Part shown: piece after piece, positions 43,847-52,710 of the stretch
How positions within the stretch are numbered: the first letter of the stretch is position 1
How the letters are laid out: each line of letters starts with the position of its first letter
Origin: Chitinophaga sp. CF418
GTDB taxonomy: Bacteria > Bacteroidota > Bacteroidia > Chitinophagales > Chitinophagaceae
Assembly (NCBI RefSeq): GCF_900142925.1
Contig: NZ_FRCN01000012.1
Coordinates: 124,001 to 188,000, forward strand
Reading direction: 5' to 3'
Length of the DNA stretch: 64,000 bases
Made by a program: the position numbers and the translations under genes
The notes under the pieces: generated by a model
What the model was told of the DNA's origin: nothing
Seen by the model: the letters and a program-made list of their open reading frames with translations, nothing else
The model's database searches: none

Positions 43847-43929
43847 GTAAGTATTTATCCCCGGGAAATGATATTTAAATAACGAGCATCATCTGTACCA
43901 TATGGGATAATAACAGTACTGGACAGTTA
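43847..43929 (-). pseudogene. Decayed fragment of a copB-type ATPase gene
   Basis: This 83-base stretch aligns with 46086-46168 inside the intact ATPase gene at roughly 85% identity with one 1-base gap. On the minus strand it reads LLLSHMVQM-MLVI-stop-ISFPGDKYL, against LLLSHMVQMWLGIEMSFPGDKYL in the intact protein; a Glu codon has become TAA. Nothing beyond the fragment matches. It is part of a gene-free stretch 43792-44286. Confidence 0.8.
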
Positions 43930-44077
43930 CCTTTTGGAACTAGCTATTGACGTTGGTACGAGGTGATCTACTTCGTTGTCCTTTATTGAAACTTAAATCC
44001 GTTTTGATATGTCTTTGTGAAGTTACTGCGGAAAGTACGGCTTGTATTCAATATTCTGGAAATATTCGATTCTGCTT

Positions 44078-44177
44078 CGCTTAGATAACGCTTAGATAAC
44101 GCTAATCCTACGTTAATCTTACGTTCATGAACGTAGCATTAACGTAGGATTAGCGTTATCTAAGCGTTATCTAAGCG
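44078..44177. repeat. Near-perfect 100-bp inverted repeat
   Basis: Two perfect 40-bp arms (44078-44117 and 44138-44177) surround a 20-base centre that itself contains the palindrome TACGTTCATGAACGTA. Only the pairs 118/137 and 119/136 fail, so the whole element can fold into one long hairpin or cruciform. Each arm holds two tandem copies of CGCTTAGATAA. No T-run follows on either strand, so it is not a classic terminator. It lies between copB and the MFS gene. Confidence 0.95.
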
Positions 44178-44286
44178 AGATAAAAGCGAGATATCTCTTA
44201 GTACAGAAAAACTTTACAGTTTTTATAGTGAGGTTCAGGATTGACTTTACAGGTGATGCTTTTACATTCCAGCTGAAATGAACGGA

Positions 44287-46377
44287 TCATTTTACCCTTA
44301 GCAGCTTTGCGTTAATGGCAACGACAATTGTGCTCAGGCTCATCAGCACGGCGCCCATTGCCGGGCTAAGCATAAACGCAGGATAGAGGATTCCCGCGGC
44401 CAGCGGAATGGCAACAACGTTGTAACCGACAGCCCATACCAGGTTCTGGACCATTTTCCGGTAGGTAGCCCTTCCAAAGGCGATCATCTGCACCACGTCT
44501 TTAGGATCGGAATTTACCAGGATAATATCCGCCGTTTCGGCCGCTACATCGGTCCCGGAACCGATAGCGATGCCGACATCGGCCTGGGCGAGCGCCGGAG
44601 CATCGTTTACACCATCTCCGGTCATGGCAACGATCTCTCCTTTGTCCTGGAATTCTTTCACCTTGCTTTGCTTTTCATGAGGCAGCACGTTAGCGAGATA
44701 ACCATCCATTTTCAGTTTTCCTGCCACGGCGGCGGCTACCTGCTCGTTGTCGCCGGTCAACAGGAATGAGCGGATGTTCATTGCCTTCAGATCAGTAATA
44801 GCTTCGGCCGCAGTCTCTCGGATGCTGTCGGCCAGGGTGATGATACCCGCAGGGGCATCGTCAATCAATATAAAATTCACCGTATCGGTGGACTGATCAA
44901 TTTCAGCAGGAATAGCAGGCATTTGCCTGTTTTCCTGCCTGAAATAATTAGGGCCCGCCGCTATTACCTTTTTACCATTTACGCTACCGTTTACGCCTAT
45001 TCCCTGCATGTACCTGAAATCTGTGGATGACCATAATTCCAGCTTACGTGCTTTCAGTGCCTTCATTACGCCATGCGCAATATGATGCTCTGAATTCTGT
45101 TGTACAGCGGCGGCGTAGCGCAGAATATCATCCGCAGAAAACTGATTGTTTAAGGGAATGATCTGCTGTACTTCATGCGCACCTTTGGTAAGCGTACCCG
45201 TTTTATCAAAGATGATAGTGGTCAGTTTACGTGCATTCTCAAATGCAGTCCGGTTACGGATCAGCAGCCCATGCATAGCAGACAGTGAAGTGGAAATAGC
45301 TACTACCAGTGGAATGGCTACACCCAGTGCATGCGGACAGGAGGTCACCATCACGGTCACCATGCGTTCCAGTGCAAAGGACAATTCATTGCCTTTCGCC
45401 AGCCATACAATGAATGTGATGATACCTACGCTGATGGATATGATGGTCAGCCACTTCGCTACTTTATTTGCCAGGTTCTGCGTATTGGATTTAGCGCCCT
45501 GTGCCGACTGTACCAGGTTGATCACCTTATTCAGGTAGCTGTCACCACCAGTACCTGTTACCTGCACCTTTAACGCGCCATCTCCGTTTACAGCTCCGCC
45601 GATCACTTTGGCGTCTTTGCTTTTTCTAACAGGAACACTCTCTCCTGTGAGCATGCTCTCGTTTACGTTGGAGGTCCCATCCAGGATCAATCCATCCGCA
45701 GGTATTTTCTCTCCGGGTTTGATGAGAATGATATCATGCGGCTGCAGGTCTTTCAATGGAATATCTGATACCTGCCCATCACGCTCCACATGCACGATAG
45801 CGGGCAACAGTTCCACCAGTGACTCCAGTGCCCTGGAAGCAGCCATCTGCGATTTCATTTCCAGCCAGTGTCCCAGCAGCATAATATCGATCAGCGTAGC
45901 CAGTTCCCAGAAGAAGTCCATACCACGGAGTCCAAACACAACAGCCACACTATAGATGTAAGCAGTACTGATAGCTACAGCCACCAGTGTCATCATACCG
46001 GGATTCTTCCATTTCAGTTCCCGTATCATACCTACCAGGAAAGGCCATCCGCCGTAGAAATAAATAAAGGTGCTCAAAGCCAGTAGTAAATATTTATCCC
46101 CGGGAAAAGACATTTCGATACCGAGCCACATCTGTACCATATGGGACAATAACAGCACCGGAACAGTTAAGATGATACATAGCCAGAAACGTTTAAGGAA
46201 GTCCATAGTATGGTGTCCCGCATGCTCATCATGCCCTCCCCTGCTGTCATGCTCCTTATGATGTTCATGCCCTTCCGCAGACATAGACGTATGCTCATTA
46301 CTATGATCATGTTGATGAGCCGGTGCGTTATGCTGCGGCTCTTGCCGGTGTTCGTGATGTTCATGCTTGTGTTCCAT
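44287..46377 (-). CDS. copB: CopB-type copper-translocating P1B ATPase
   Basis: A 696-residue heavy-metal P-type ATPase. The first ~55 residues are extremely His-rich (EHKHEHHEHRQ, HEHHKEH), a metal-binding region of the CopB group. The transmembrane metal site reads CPH (SCPHALGVAIPLVV) instead of CPC, the mark of P1B-3 (CopB) pumps. Phosphorylation motif DKTGTLTKG, actuator TGES and hinge GDGVNDAPAL are intact. It should export copper, and possibly silver, from the cytoplasm. It is the last gene of the metal run, 46 bases after the DUF3347 lipoprotein gene. A decayed copy of part of it lies downstream at 43847-43929. Confidence 0.94.
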   Translation of the reverse strand: MEHKHEHHEHRQEPQHNAPAHQHDHSNEHTSMSAEGHEHHKEHDSRGGHDEHAGHHTMDFLKRFWLCIILTVPVLLLSHMVQMWLGIEMSFPGDKYLLLALSTFIYFYGGWPFLVGMIRELKWKNPGMMTLVAVAISTAYIYSVAVVFGLRGMDFFWELATLIDIMLLGHWLEMKSQMAASRALESLVELLPAIVHVERDGQVSDIPLKDLQPHDIILIKPGEKIPADGLILDGTSNVNESMLTGESVPVRKSKDAKVIGGAVNGDGALKVQVTGTGGDSYLNKVINLVQSAQGAKSNTQNLANKVAKWLTIISISVGIITFIVWLAKGNELSFALERMVTVMVTSCPHALGVAIPLVVAISTSLSAMHGLLIRNRTAFENARKLTTIIFDKTGTLTKGAHEVQQIIPLNNQFSADDILRYAAAVQQNSEHHIAHGVMKALKARKLELWSSTDFRYMQGIGVNGSVNGKKVIAAGPNYFRQENRQMPAIPAEIDQSTDTVNFILIDDAPAGIITLADSIRETAAEAITDLKAMNIRSFLLTGDNEQVAAAVAGKLKMDGYLANVLPHEKQSKVKEFQDKGEIVAMTGDGVNDAPALAQADVGIAIGSGTDVAAETADIILVNSDPKDVVQMIAFGRATYRKMVQNLVWAVGYNVVAIPLAAGILYPAFMLSPAMGAVLMSLSTIVVAINAKLLRVK

Positions 46378-46423
46378 ACTATGGGTTTTTAAAATGACAT
46401 GAATTCAATGATAGATACTATAC

Positions 46424-46993
46424 TTACTCGATCGTCTCTTTTACTTCCCCGCAAGTCATCATCTTTTCTCCGAAATAAGGGTTCTTTACTTCTTTGTTTG
46501 CACTTATCCAATAAGCGCCTTTATCGTTCATAGCCATCGGACAGAAATCGATATACAATGCACCACTATTCATGCCGGACTTCTTCACCAGTGAGATGAA
46601 ATTACTACTGAGATCTGCGTATGCAGTTCTTTGTGCTTCGATATCTGCAGCCGCAGTGATCTTAGCTGCTGATGCTCCCAGTGCCTTACCATCTGACACT
46701 GCGGCAGCACCTGCTTCAATAGCATTGCTGGCCATTTTCGCTTCGGCTTCATCGCCATTGATGAGCGCCGTGGTGAGATGTACATAGTGCTGGTACACAG
46801 CGTTCAGCCTATCATCTTTGAGCTGTACCGCAGCGGCAGCTGGTGCGCTGCTTTCACTCATGCTGCTGTGATCATGGCCCTCATGCGCCACAGTATCTGT
46901 TGTAGTTTCGCTCTTTCCGGCTTCCTGACTATTGCACGCTGCGAATAAAATAACTGCCAATACAGGGATTGCTACTTTGATTAAATGTTTCAT
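46424..46993 (-). CDS. DUF3347-type lipoprotein, probable periplasmic copper binder
   Basis: About 189 residues from ATG 46993 (MKHLIKVAIPVLAVILFAAC), which gives a clean lipoprotein signal with Cys in the lipobox LFAACN; a longer frame to 47029 would spoil this signal. A short His/Met-rich stretch (AHEGHDHSSM) follows. The remainder matches DUF3347: LNAVYQHYVHLTTALINGD and the C-terminal FCPMAMNDKGAYWIS and GEKMMTCG, with Cys/Met groups able to bind copper. This family is common beside Cus-type pumps in Bacteroidota. It lies 41 bases after the second adaptor gene. Confidence 0.87.
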   Translation of the reverse strand: MKHLIKVAIPVLAVILFAACNSQEAGKSETTTDTVAHEGHDHSSMSESSAPAAAAVQLKDDRLNAVYQHYVHLTTALINGDEAEAKMASNAIEAGAAAVSDGKALGASAAKITAAADIEAQRTAYADLSSNFISLVKKSGMNSGALYIDFCPMAMNDKGAYWISANKEVKNPYFGEKMMTCGEVKETIE

Positions 46994-47034
46994 TAGTGTT
47001 GATTTATTGAATAGACTATTTGATATCATGCATA

Positions 47035-48243
47035 CTACAGGCCGGCCAGAGGATTTGCACCTTTCTTCAGCACAAACTCTGAATACAGGAGGTAAGCACC
47101 CGAGATCACTACCTTATCGCCATCTTCCAGTCCGTCAGTGATTTCCACCACATCAAAGTTCTCCATGCCTGTTGTCACCTTACGGGGCTCAAATTTCCCC
47201 CGGGCTGTTTCAATCCAGACATGTGCGCCTTTACCATCCCTGATCACGGCATCTACAGGCAGGCTTAATACATCCGCACTGGTTTTCATCGGGAGAAAAA
47301 TATTCGCCTGTAATCCGGGTTGCCAGCGATTATCCCGATTAGACACGGTTCCACGGATCTGCATCAGCTGACTGCCACTCTGCAATACCGGGTTGATAAA
47401 TGCGATAGTCATGGTTTGAGGATCGTTTTCCCAGCCAGCCACCACTACTTTCACGGATTGCCCAACACGAACAGCAGCAGCTTCTGCGGGATAGACATCG
47501 GCTTCCACCCACAACTGATTATATCCTTCCAATCGCATTACTGCACTACCTTCTGATACATACTGGCCCTCTGATACGGACAGTTCCGCTACCACCCCGC
47601 TTACAGTAGCCGGGTAGGTTACATAAGGATCGGTTTTACCGGATTGCAGCAACTGACTGATCTGGCGGTCTGACTGATCATACAATACCAGCTTTTGCCG
47701 GGCAGCCTTTTCGATCTGCTGAAAGCGGGCATCATCCGGGAAATGCTTTACCTGGGCGGATGCCAGCAGGTACTCCTGTTGCAGGGAAGCCAGTTGTTCG
47801 GAGTAGATCCGGTATAAGGGCTGACCTTTGTTTACTTTCACACCGGTCTCCTTTATGAACAGTGTTTCTATACGGCCCTGTACCCTGCTGGAGATCACTG
47901 CTGTTTGTTCAGGGTCTGTTACCAGTCGCCCGTTCAATTGTTTATAGTCAGACAAAGCAGCACTGCCAACAGTCATGGTCGTGATATTGGCCAGCTGTAT
48001 CTGGCTTTCTCCCAATGTCAGAGACGCCTCTTTGTTACTCTTATCAAAAGGCACCAGGTCCATGCCACAGATGGGACAAGTACCGGGTTTATTCTGCACT
48101 ATCTGCGGATGCATGGGACAGGTATAGGTCTGCTGCTGCATTGCAGCCGTCTTCTTTTGAGCGGCTTCCTTACAGGCCGTCATTAATAATGCAGGCATTA
48201 CAGCAAAGACCGCAACTGTTTTGATAAATCTCTTTCTTTCCAT
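47035..48243 (-). CDS. CusB-type RND periplasmic adaptor with metal-binding N-terminus (2)
   Basis: A 402-residue membrane-fusion protein. A lipoprotein-like N-terminus (LLMTACKE) is followed by a heavy-metal-binding domain, YTCPMHPQIVQNKPGTCPIC plus GMDLVPF, then lipoyl/barrel-sandwich, alpha-hairpin and beta-barrel parts typical of CusB (SSRVQGRIETLFIKETGVKV, PLYRIYSEQLASLQQEY). It should link the RND pump to the outer-membrane channel and collect copper in the periplasm. It lies 6 bases from the first adaptor gene (48250), so two adaptors are made from one transcript. Confidence 0.93.
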   Translation of the reverse strand: MERKRFIKTVAVFAVMPALLMTACKEAAQKKTAAMQQQTYTCPMHPQIVQNKPGTCPICGMDLVPFDKSNKEASLTLGESQIQLANITTMTVGSAALSDYKQLNGRLVTDPEQTAVISSRVQGRIETLFIKETGVKVNKGQPLYRIYSEQLASLQQEYLLASAQVKHFPDDARFQQIEKAARQKLVLYDQSDRQISQLLQSGKTDPYVTYPATVSGVVAELSVSEGQYVSEGSAVMRLEGYNQLWVEADVYPAEAAAVRVGQSVKVVVAGWENDPQTMTIAFINPVLQSGSQLMQIRGTVSNRDNRWQPGLQANIFLPMKTSADVLSLPVDAVIRDGKGAHVWIETARGKFEPRKVTTGMENFDVVEITDGLEDGDKVVISGAYLLYSEFVLKKGANPLAGL

Positions 48244-48249
48244 ATATCG

Positions 48250-49560
48250 CTATTGTTGCATGTTCTTTTTTATTTCGATAAAACTCTCGCTGTCTACGAG
48301 GTAAGATGCATTCGCAGCCACTTTCCAGGTACTGATGTCGGTAGTTATCTGTATCATGTCTTTCGTCTCTGCACCTGGTGTTATTTCAACAGGCACATAA
48401 GTACTATGCTCCTGTTTAAAGACAACAGACCTGTTCCCCAATCGCCATACTGCTTTCTTTGGCAACCACCAGCCATTTGTATATATCAGGGGAATATTCG
48501 CAGTCAGCAACGCTCCTACCTGGAAATGATTGTCCTGCAGATAGACCCTGGCCAGCGTGAAATTCTGCCCGTTACGGAACACAGGCTCTATCAGACCAAT
48601 ATTGCCCGTCTGCATTGCCTTCCTATTATTACCCGGGTAGAACAGCAGTTGCTGGCCTTTTCTTATCCGGGCAGCCAGTTGAGGCGGAAAAGCAAACTCC
48701 GCCACCAGACCGGTAGCCTGATAGATAGTGAACAAAGACTGACCGGCGTTTACATACTGCCCTTCACGAAGCAATACAGGCGAAGCCACCGCCACAGAAC
48801 TGGCAGCAGTCTGTGTTGTGCCACCGCCCTGCATACCACCCATACCATCACCGGAGGTTGCAGCGGGCGTTATCGCCGCTGGAGTAAGTGCTTGTGCCTG
48901 AGCAGATTTCTCCAGGATATATCCATCACTGTTACTATATACCGGCACACGATATAACACATTGCTCGATTGCAGCACCTGTGCGATCTGTGCAGGTTGC
49001 ATACCAAGTAACTGTAAACGTTGTTTCGCGGCAGGAAGCATCTCCGGACTATTCCTGGCTACATACAACAGTTCCCTTTGTGCTGCAGCCAGATCGGGTG
49101 AATAGATCTCCATGATCAATTGCCCTTTTCTAACCGGCTGATAATTATACTTTATCAATAACCTTTCCACACGTCCGCCGACCCTGCTGGAAATACTTGT
49201 CTGATGACGCGTATCATAAGTAATGATACCGTTCACTTCAGACGAATAAATTCGGGTCCCGCTTTCGGCTGTGATGGCAGGAATACTGGCAATCACGCGT
49301 TCATTCACAGGTTGGGTCAGTCCGGCAATACTGCTGTCCACCACCAGTTCTTTGTTGGCGTCTTTCAGTACCAGGTCCATTCCGCATATAGGGCATTGTC
49401 CGGGCTGATCTTTCACGATCTGCGGATGCATGGGGCAGGTGTACAACTGATGCTGCGCATGTCCTGCATGCATCTCTTTAGCAGGCCTGCTTTTACAGGC
49501 CATCATACCCGCCAGGAAAGATATTCCCAGTATGATACTAACGATATAGCTGTTTCTCAT
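48250..49560 (-). CDS. CusB-type RND periplasmic adaptor with metal-binding N-terminus (1)
   Basis: A 436-residue lipoprotein-type adaptor from ATG 49560 (MRNSYIVSIILGISFLAGMMACKS); the open frame runs three codons further to a TTG, which is less likely. The metal-binding motif YTCPMHPQIVKDQPGQCPIC plus GMDL follows. SSRVGGRVERLLIKYNYQPV and the helical hairpin match CusB. It differs from its neighbour by a Gly/Met-rich insertion (GDGMGGMQGGG, ~240). The gene overlaps the upstream TolC-type gene by 23 bases and is followed by a second adaptor after 6 bases. Confidence 0.93.
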   Translation of the reverse strand: MRNSYIVSIILGISFLAGMMACKSRPAKEMHAGHAQHQLYTCPMHPQIVKDQPGQCPICGMDLVLKDANKELVVDSSIAGLTQPVNERVIASIPAITAESGTRIYSSEVNGIITYDTRHQTSISSRVGGRVERLLIKYNYQPVRKGQLIMEIYSPDLAAAQRELLYVARNSPEMLPAAKQRLQLLGMQPAQIAQVLQSSNVLYRVPVYSNSDGYILEKSAQAQALTPAAITPAATSGDGMGGMQGGGTTQTAASSVAVASPVLLREGQYVNAGQSLFTIYQATGLVAEFAFPPQLAARIRKGQQLLFYPGNNRKAMQTGNIGLIEPVFRNGQNFTLARVYLQDNHFQVGALLTANIPLIYTNGWWLPKKAVWRLGNRSVVFKQEHSTYVPVEITPGAETKDMIQITTDISTWKVAANASYLVDSESFIEIKKNMQQ

Positions 49561-50791
49561 AATCGACAATCATTTCGTAGAGTTTTAATTTTTCGTCCAG
49601 TACGCCGGACTGCATCATAGTAAGCGCTTCCCAGGAATCGATCACATTGCTCAGTGCCAGCTTATTCTCCTGGTAGTTCAGAAAATTGGCGTCCAGCGTT
49701 TGCTGCAAGGCAGGGATCACTTTTTCTTCCATAGCGGCAATACGTTTCTGCATAGTCTGTATCTCGTACTGCATACCGTACAACATGCCTTGCGTTTCCT
49801 GCAGCATAGCCGATCTTTCTTTCTCCATTGCCTGCACATTGTATTGCATGGCCTTTATGCCGGACTTATACATTTTTGAAGCCCAGGGAACAATAGGTAT
49901 ACTCACCATACCCATGGCGCTGTAAGCCTTCGGCATCATGTCTCCCAGGGGGGACATATGATCAAAACGTATCCTGAAGTCAGGCTTCTTTTCCCGCTTC
50001 ATGCTTTCAATATTCAGCTGCATGGAATGGATACTTGCATCCATCCTTACAATGTCTTTTCTCACGGTAGATAAGGCACTCGTATCATAAGAGGCTGCCG
50101 GCATAAAGCGTGGCTGGTAAGCAGTATCTATCTCAAACTCCTGATTACCCGGTGCATTCATGAGACTATTGAGCCATGACCTGGCTTTGGCAATCGTGCC
50201 TTCCTGCATGCGGATCATATTCCGGTTGTCTTCAATTTTCGCGTTAGCCCGGTACACGCCGCTTAGCTGAGATTGATTGTATGGATACCTGACCTCTTCT
50301 ATCTTCTTCATCGTCAGCATGATCTTCTCTGTTTCCTGCAACACTGTGATGCGCTGCCTGGCTACCAGCCAACTGAAATAAAGCAGCTTTGCCCTGGCTT
50401 TAAAGTCATTCAGGGTGATGTCCCTCGTAGCGAGTTCAATATTGCCTTGTGAAGCGATGTAGCGTTTCTTAGCGCTTAATTTCGACGGATTGGGAATATC
50501 CTGCTCCAGTTGCAGCATGAGATTTCCTTTATCCCTTTCGTCCATCACCTTCTGACCGGGATAAGGCGTCATGAATGTGCCCACACCTACCATGGGTGCC
50601 ATCCAGGCAGTGGCTGCATCTGCACTGTACTTATAACTTTCAGCCTTCAGTCCGTAAGATTGCAGCAATATATTATTCCTGTCAACCCTTTGTATAATAC
50701 TGTCCAGCGGCAGCACCGGCGCCTGCTGTGCAGATAAGCCGGCGGGGAAGCATAACAGTAGCCATACGATATATTTAGTGATGTACTTCAT
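49538..50791 (-). CDS. TolC-family outer-membrane channel (CusC-like)
   Basis: A 417-residue protein with a signal peptide ending AGLSAQ. The rest is mostly helical with the coiled-coil pattern of TolC-type channels (LQLEQDIPNPSKLSAKKRYI and the repeat around 300-400). The sequence PDFRIRFDHMSPLGDMMPKA is Met-rich, as often seen in copper-linked versions. It completes the CusABC-type tripartite pump encoded by neighbouring genes. It overlaps the CusA C-terminal-half gene by 17 bases and the first adaptor gene by 23 bases, so all are coupled. Confidence 0.92.
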   Translation of the reverse strand: MKYITKYIVWLLLCFPAGLSAQQAPVLPLDSIIQRVDRNNILLQSYGLKAESYKYSADAATAWMAPMVGVGTFMTPYPGQKVMDERDKGNLMLQLEQDIPNPSKLSAKKRYIASQGNIELATRDITLNDFKARAKLLYFSWLVARQRITVLQETEKIMLTMKKIEEVRYPYNQSQLSGVYRANAKIEDNRNMIRMQEGTIAKARSWLNSLMNAPGNQEFEIDTAYQPRFMPAASYDTSALSTVRKDIVRMDASIHSMQLNIESMKREKKPDFRIRFDHMSPLGDMMPKAYSAMGMVSIPIVPWASKMYKSGIKAMQYNVQAMEKERSAMLQETQGMLYGMQYEIQTMQKRIAAMEEKVIPALQQTLDANFLNYQENKLALSNVIDSWEALTMMQSGVLDEKLKLYEMIVDYEKQLYR

Positions 50792-52709
50792 GGATCTCTA
50801 ATTTTCCGTACTTGCGTAATTCATATTCCTTCGACATTAAAAAGATCAGCGGTGTTACCAGCAGTATATGCGTGGAGGAGGTAAGCACGCCGCCGATCAT
50901 CGGCAGTACTATCGGTTTCATCACATCAGTACCTACCCCTGTAGCCCACAACACTGGAACCAGGCCAAACAGCGATACACATACCGTCATCAGCTTAGGG
51001 CGCAAACGTTTGGCTGCACCATATATCACGTGTTGCCGGAGATCTTCTTTCGTGATGGTTTGTGAAGAATTGCCTTTCGCTTTCACTAGTTGCTGCATGG
51101 CATCATTGAGATAGATCACCATGACGATACCCGTTTCCACCGCTATACCAAACAATGCGATAAAGCCCACGGCTACCGCCACAGAAAGGTTCACACCCCA
51201 GAAGTAGATCATATAAGCACCGCCGATCAGTGCAAAAGGCACGGTGATCAGGCTCAGAAAAGCTTCCCTGATAGACTTAAAAGCAAAATAGAGCGAGAAG
51301 AAAATGATGAGCAGTACAATAGGTGCGATCCACATCAGTGTTTGCTGACCACGGATCAGGTTCTCATATTGCCCACTCCATTCCAGGTAATAACCGGCAG
51401 GCAATATGCCTTTGGTCTGGCTCATTTTATGAATGGCTTCCTTTACGGTGCTGCCCAGGTCACGGCCACGTACATTAAACAATACCGCACCGCGCAGCAT
51501 CGCATTTTCTGAAGTGATCATGGGAGGACCATCGGTAAACTTTATATCCGCAACAGATGACAAGGGTACTTCGCCCATAGCAGCAGACATCAGGGGAATA
51601 CGTTTTATACGCTCCACGCTGTTACGGTAATCCTGCGCCAGTCGTACACTGATAGAAAACCGCTGACGGCCTTCTATTGTGTTGCCAACAGGAGCGCCTC
51701 CCAGGGCCGTTTCTACGGTCTGGTTTACGTCGTCCACGCTCAGGCCATAACGGGCCAGGTCAGCTCTACGCACGTCTATACTAAGGTATTTTCCGCCGGT
51801 AACCGGTTCTACATAGAGGTCCATAACACCCGGTGTTCCTTCCAGCGCTTTCTTTACACGCTCTGATACCAACGCGATAGAGTCGAGCTGCTGTCCGTAT
51901 ATTTTCACCCCTACATCTGTCCGGATGCCGGTGGCCAGCATGTTAATACGGTTAATGATTGGCTGTGTCCAGCCGTTCACAACACCGGGTATCTGCAGTT
52001 TGGCATCCAGTTCATTAATAATGTCTTTCTTCGTCTTCCCCTCGCGCCATTGTGATTTCGGTTTCAGCATGATGATGGTTTCTATCATACTGATAGGAGA
52101 ATTATCCGTAGCGGTGCTGGCGCGTCCTGCTTTACCCAGTACCTTGTCTACTTCCGGTACTGACTTGATGATCTTATCCTGCACCTGTAGAATGCGTTTT
52201 GCTTCCGCATTGGAGATGTCAGGCAGTGTAACCGGCATGAAGAGAATGCTCTGCTCATCCAGCGGAGGCATAAATTCGCTTCCCAGACTTTTCAGTAAAG
52301 GGATGGTGATCACGAGCGCGATTACATTGATTGCGATCGTTGTTTTGCGCCATTTCAGCACCCCATTTATGATGGGTTCATATACCCGTTCCAATACCCT
52401 GTTCACCGGATTATCATGGTCCGGCCTGAACTTCCCCTTCATGAAAAAAGAGATGAGTACCGGCGCCAGCGTGATGACCAGCAGGGCATCCACGATCATG
52501 ATAAATGTCTTTGTATACGCCAGCGGATGGAAGAGTTTACCTTCCTGTCCTGTCAGCATAAAGACAGGTAAGAAGGACGTGATAATGATGATCGTCGCAA
52601 AGAATACCCCGCGGGATACCTGTTTGCTGGACTGTTCTATCACCTTTAAGCGCTCTTCCTCCGTGATCCATTCAGGCGATTTTTTAAATTTATTTTTGAG
52701 CCAGTTCAT
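50775..52709 (-). CDS. cusA: CusA/CzcA-type RND pump, C-terminal half
   Basis: About 644 residues from ATG 52709 (MNWLKNKFKKSPEWITEEER). It begins at the segment that in intact CusA proteins follows the fourth membrane helix, and holds helices 5-12 and the second periplasmic half (SFLPVFMLTGQEGKLFHPLA, EFMPPLDEQSILFMPVTLP, GIAVETGIVMVIYLNDAM). The Met-rich copper path of CusA is only partly evident. Together with the N-terminal half (52711-54000) it adds up to ~1070 residues, the normal length of one CusA. The ATG is one base after the stop of the N-terminal half (TAACATG), so it could be made by translational coupling, or the two may be one gene broken by a frameshift. Confidence 0.93.
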   Translation of the reverse strand: MNWLKNKFKKSPEWITEEERLKVIEQSSKQVSRGVFFATIIIITSFLPVFMLTGQEGKLFHPLAYTKTFIMIVDALLVITLAPVLISFFMKGKFRPDHDNPVNRVLERVYEPIINGVLKWRKTTIAINVIALVITIPLLKSLGSEFMPPLDEQSILFMPVTLPDISNAEAKRILQVQDKIIKSVPEVDKVLGKAGRASTATDNSPISMIETIIMLKPKSQWREGKTKKDIINELDAKLQIPGVVNGWTQPIINRINMLATGIRTDVGVKIYGQQLDSIALVSERVKKALEGTPGVMDLYVEPVTGGKYLSIDVRRADLARYGLSVDDVNQTVETALGGAPVGNTIEGRQRFSISVRLAQDYRNSVERIKRIPLMSAAMGEVPLSSVADIKFTDGPPMITSENAMLRGAVLFNVRGRDLGSTVKEAIHKMSQTKGILPAGYYLEWSGQYENLIRGQQTLMWIAPIVLLIIFFSLYFAFKSIREAFLSLITVPFALIGGAYMIYFWGVNLSVAVAVGFIALFGIAVETGIVMVIYLNDAMQQLVKAKGNSSQTITKEDLRQHVIYGAAKRLRPKLMTVCVSLFGLVPVLWATGVGTDVMKPIVLPMIGGVLTSSTHILLVTPLIFLMSKEYELRKYGKLEIHEVHH

Positions 52710-52710
52710 G

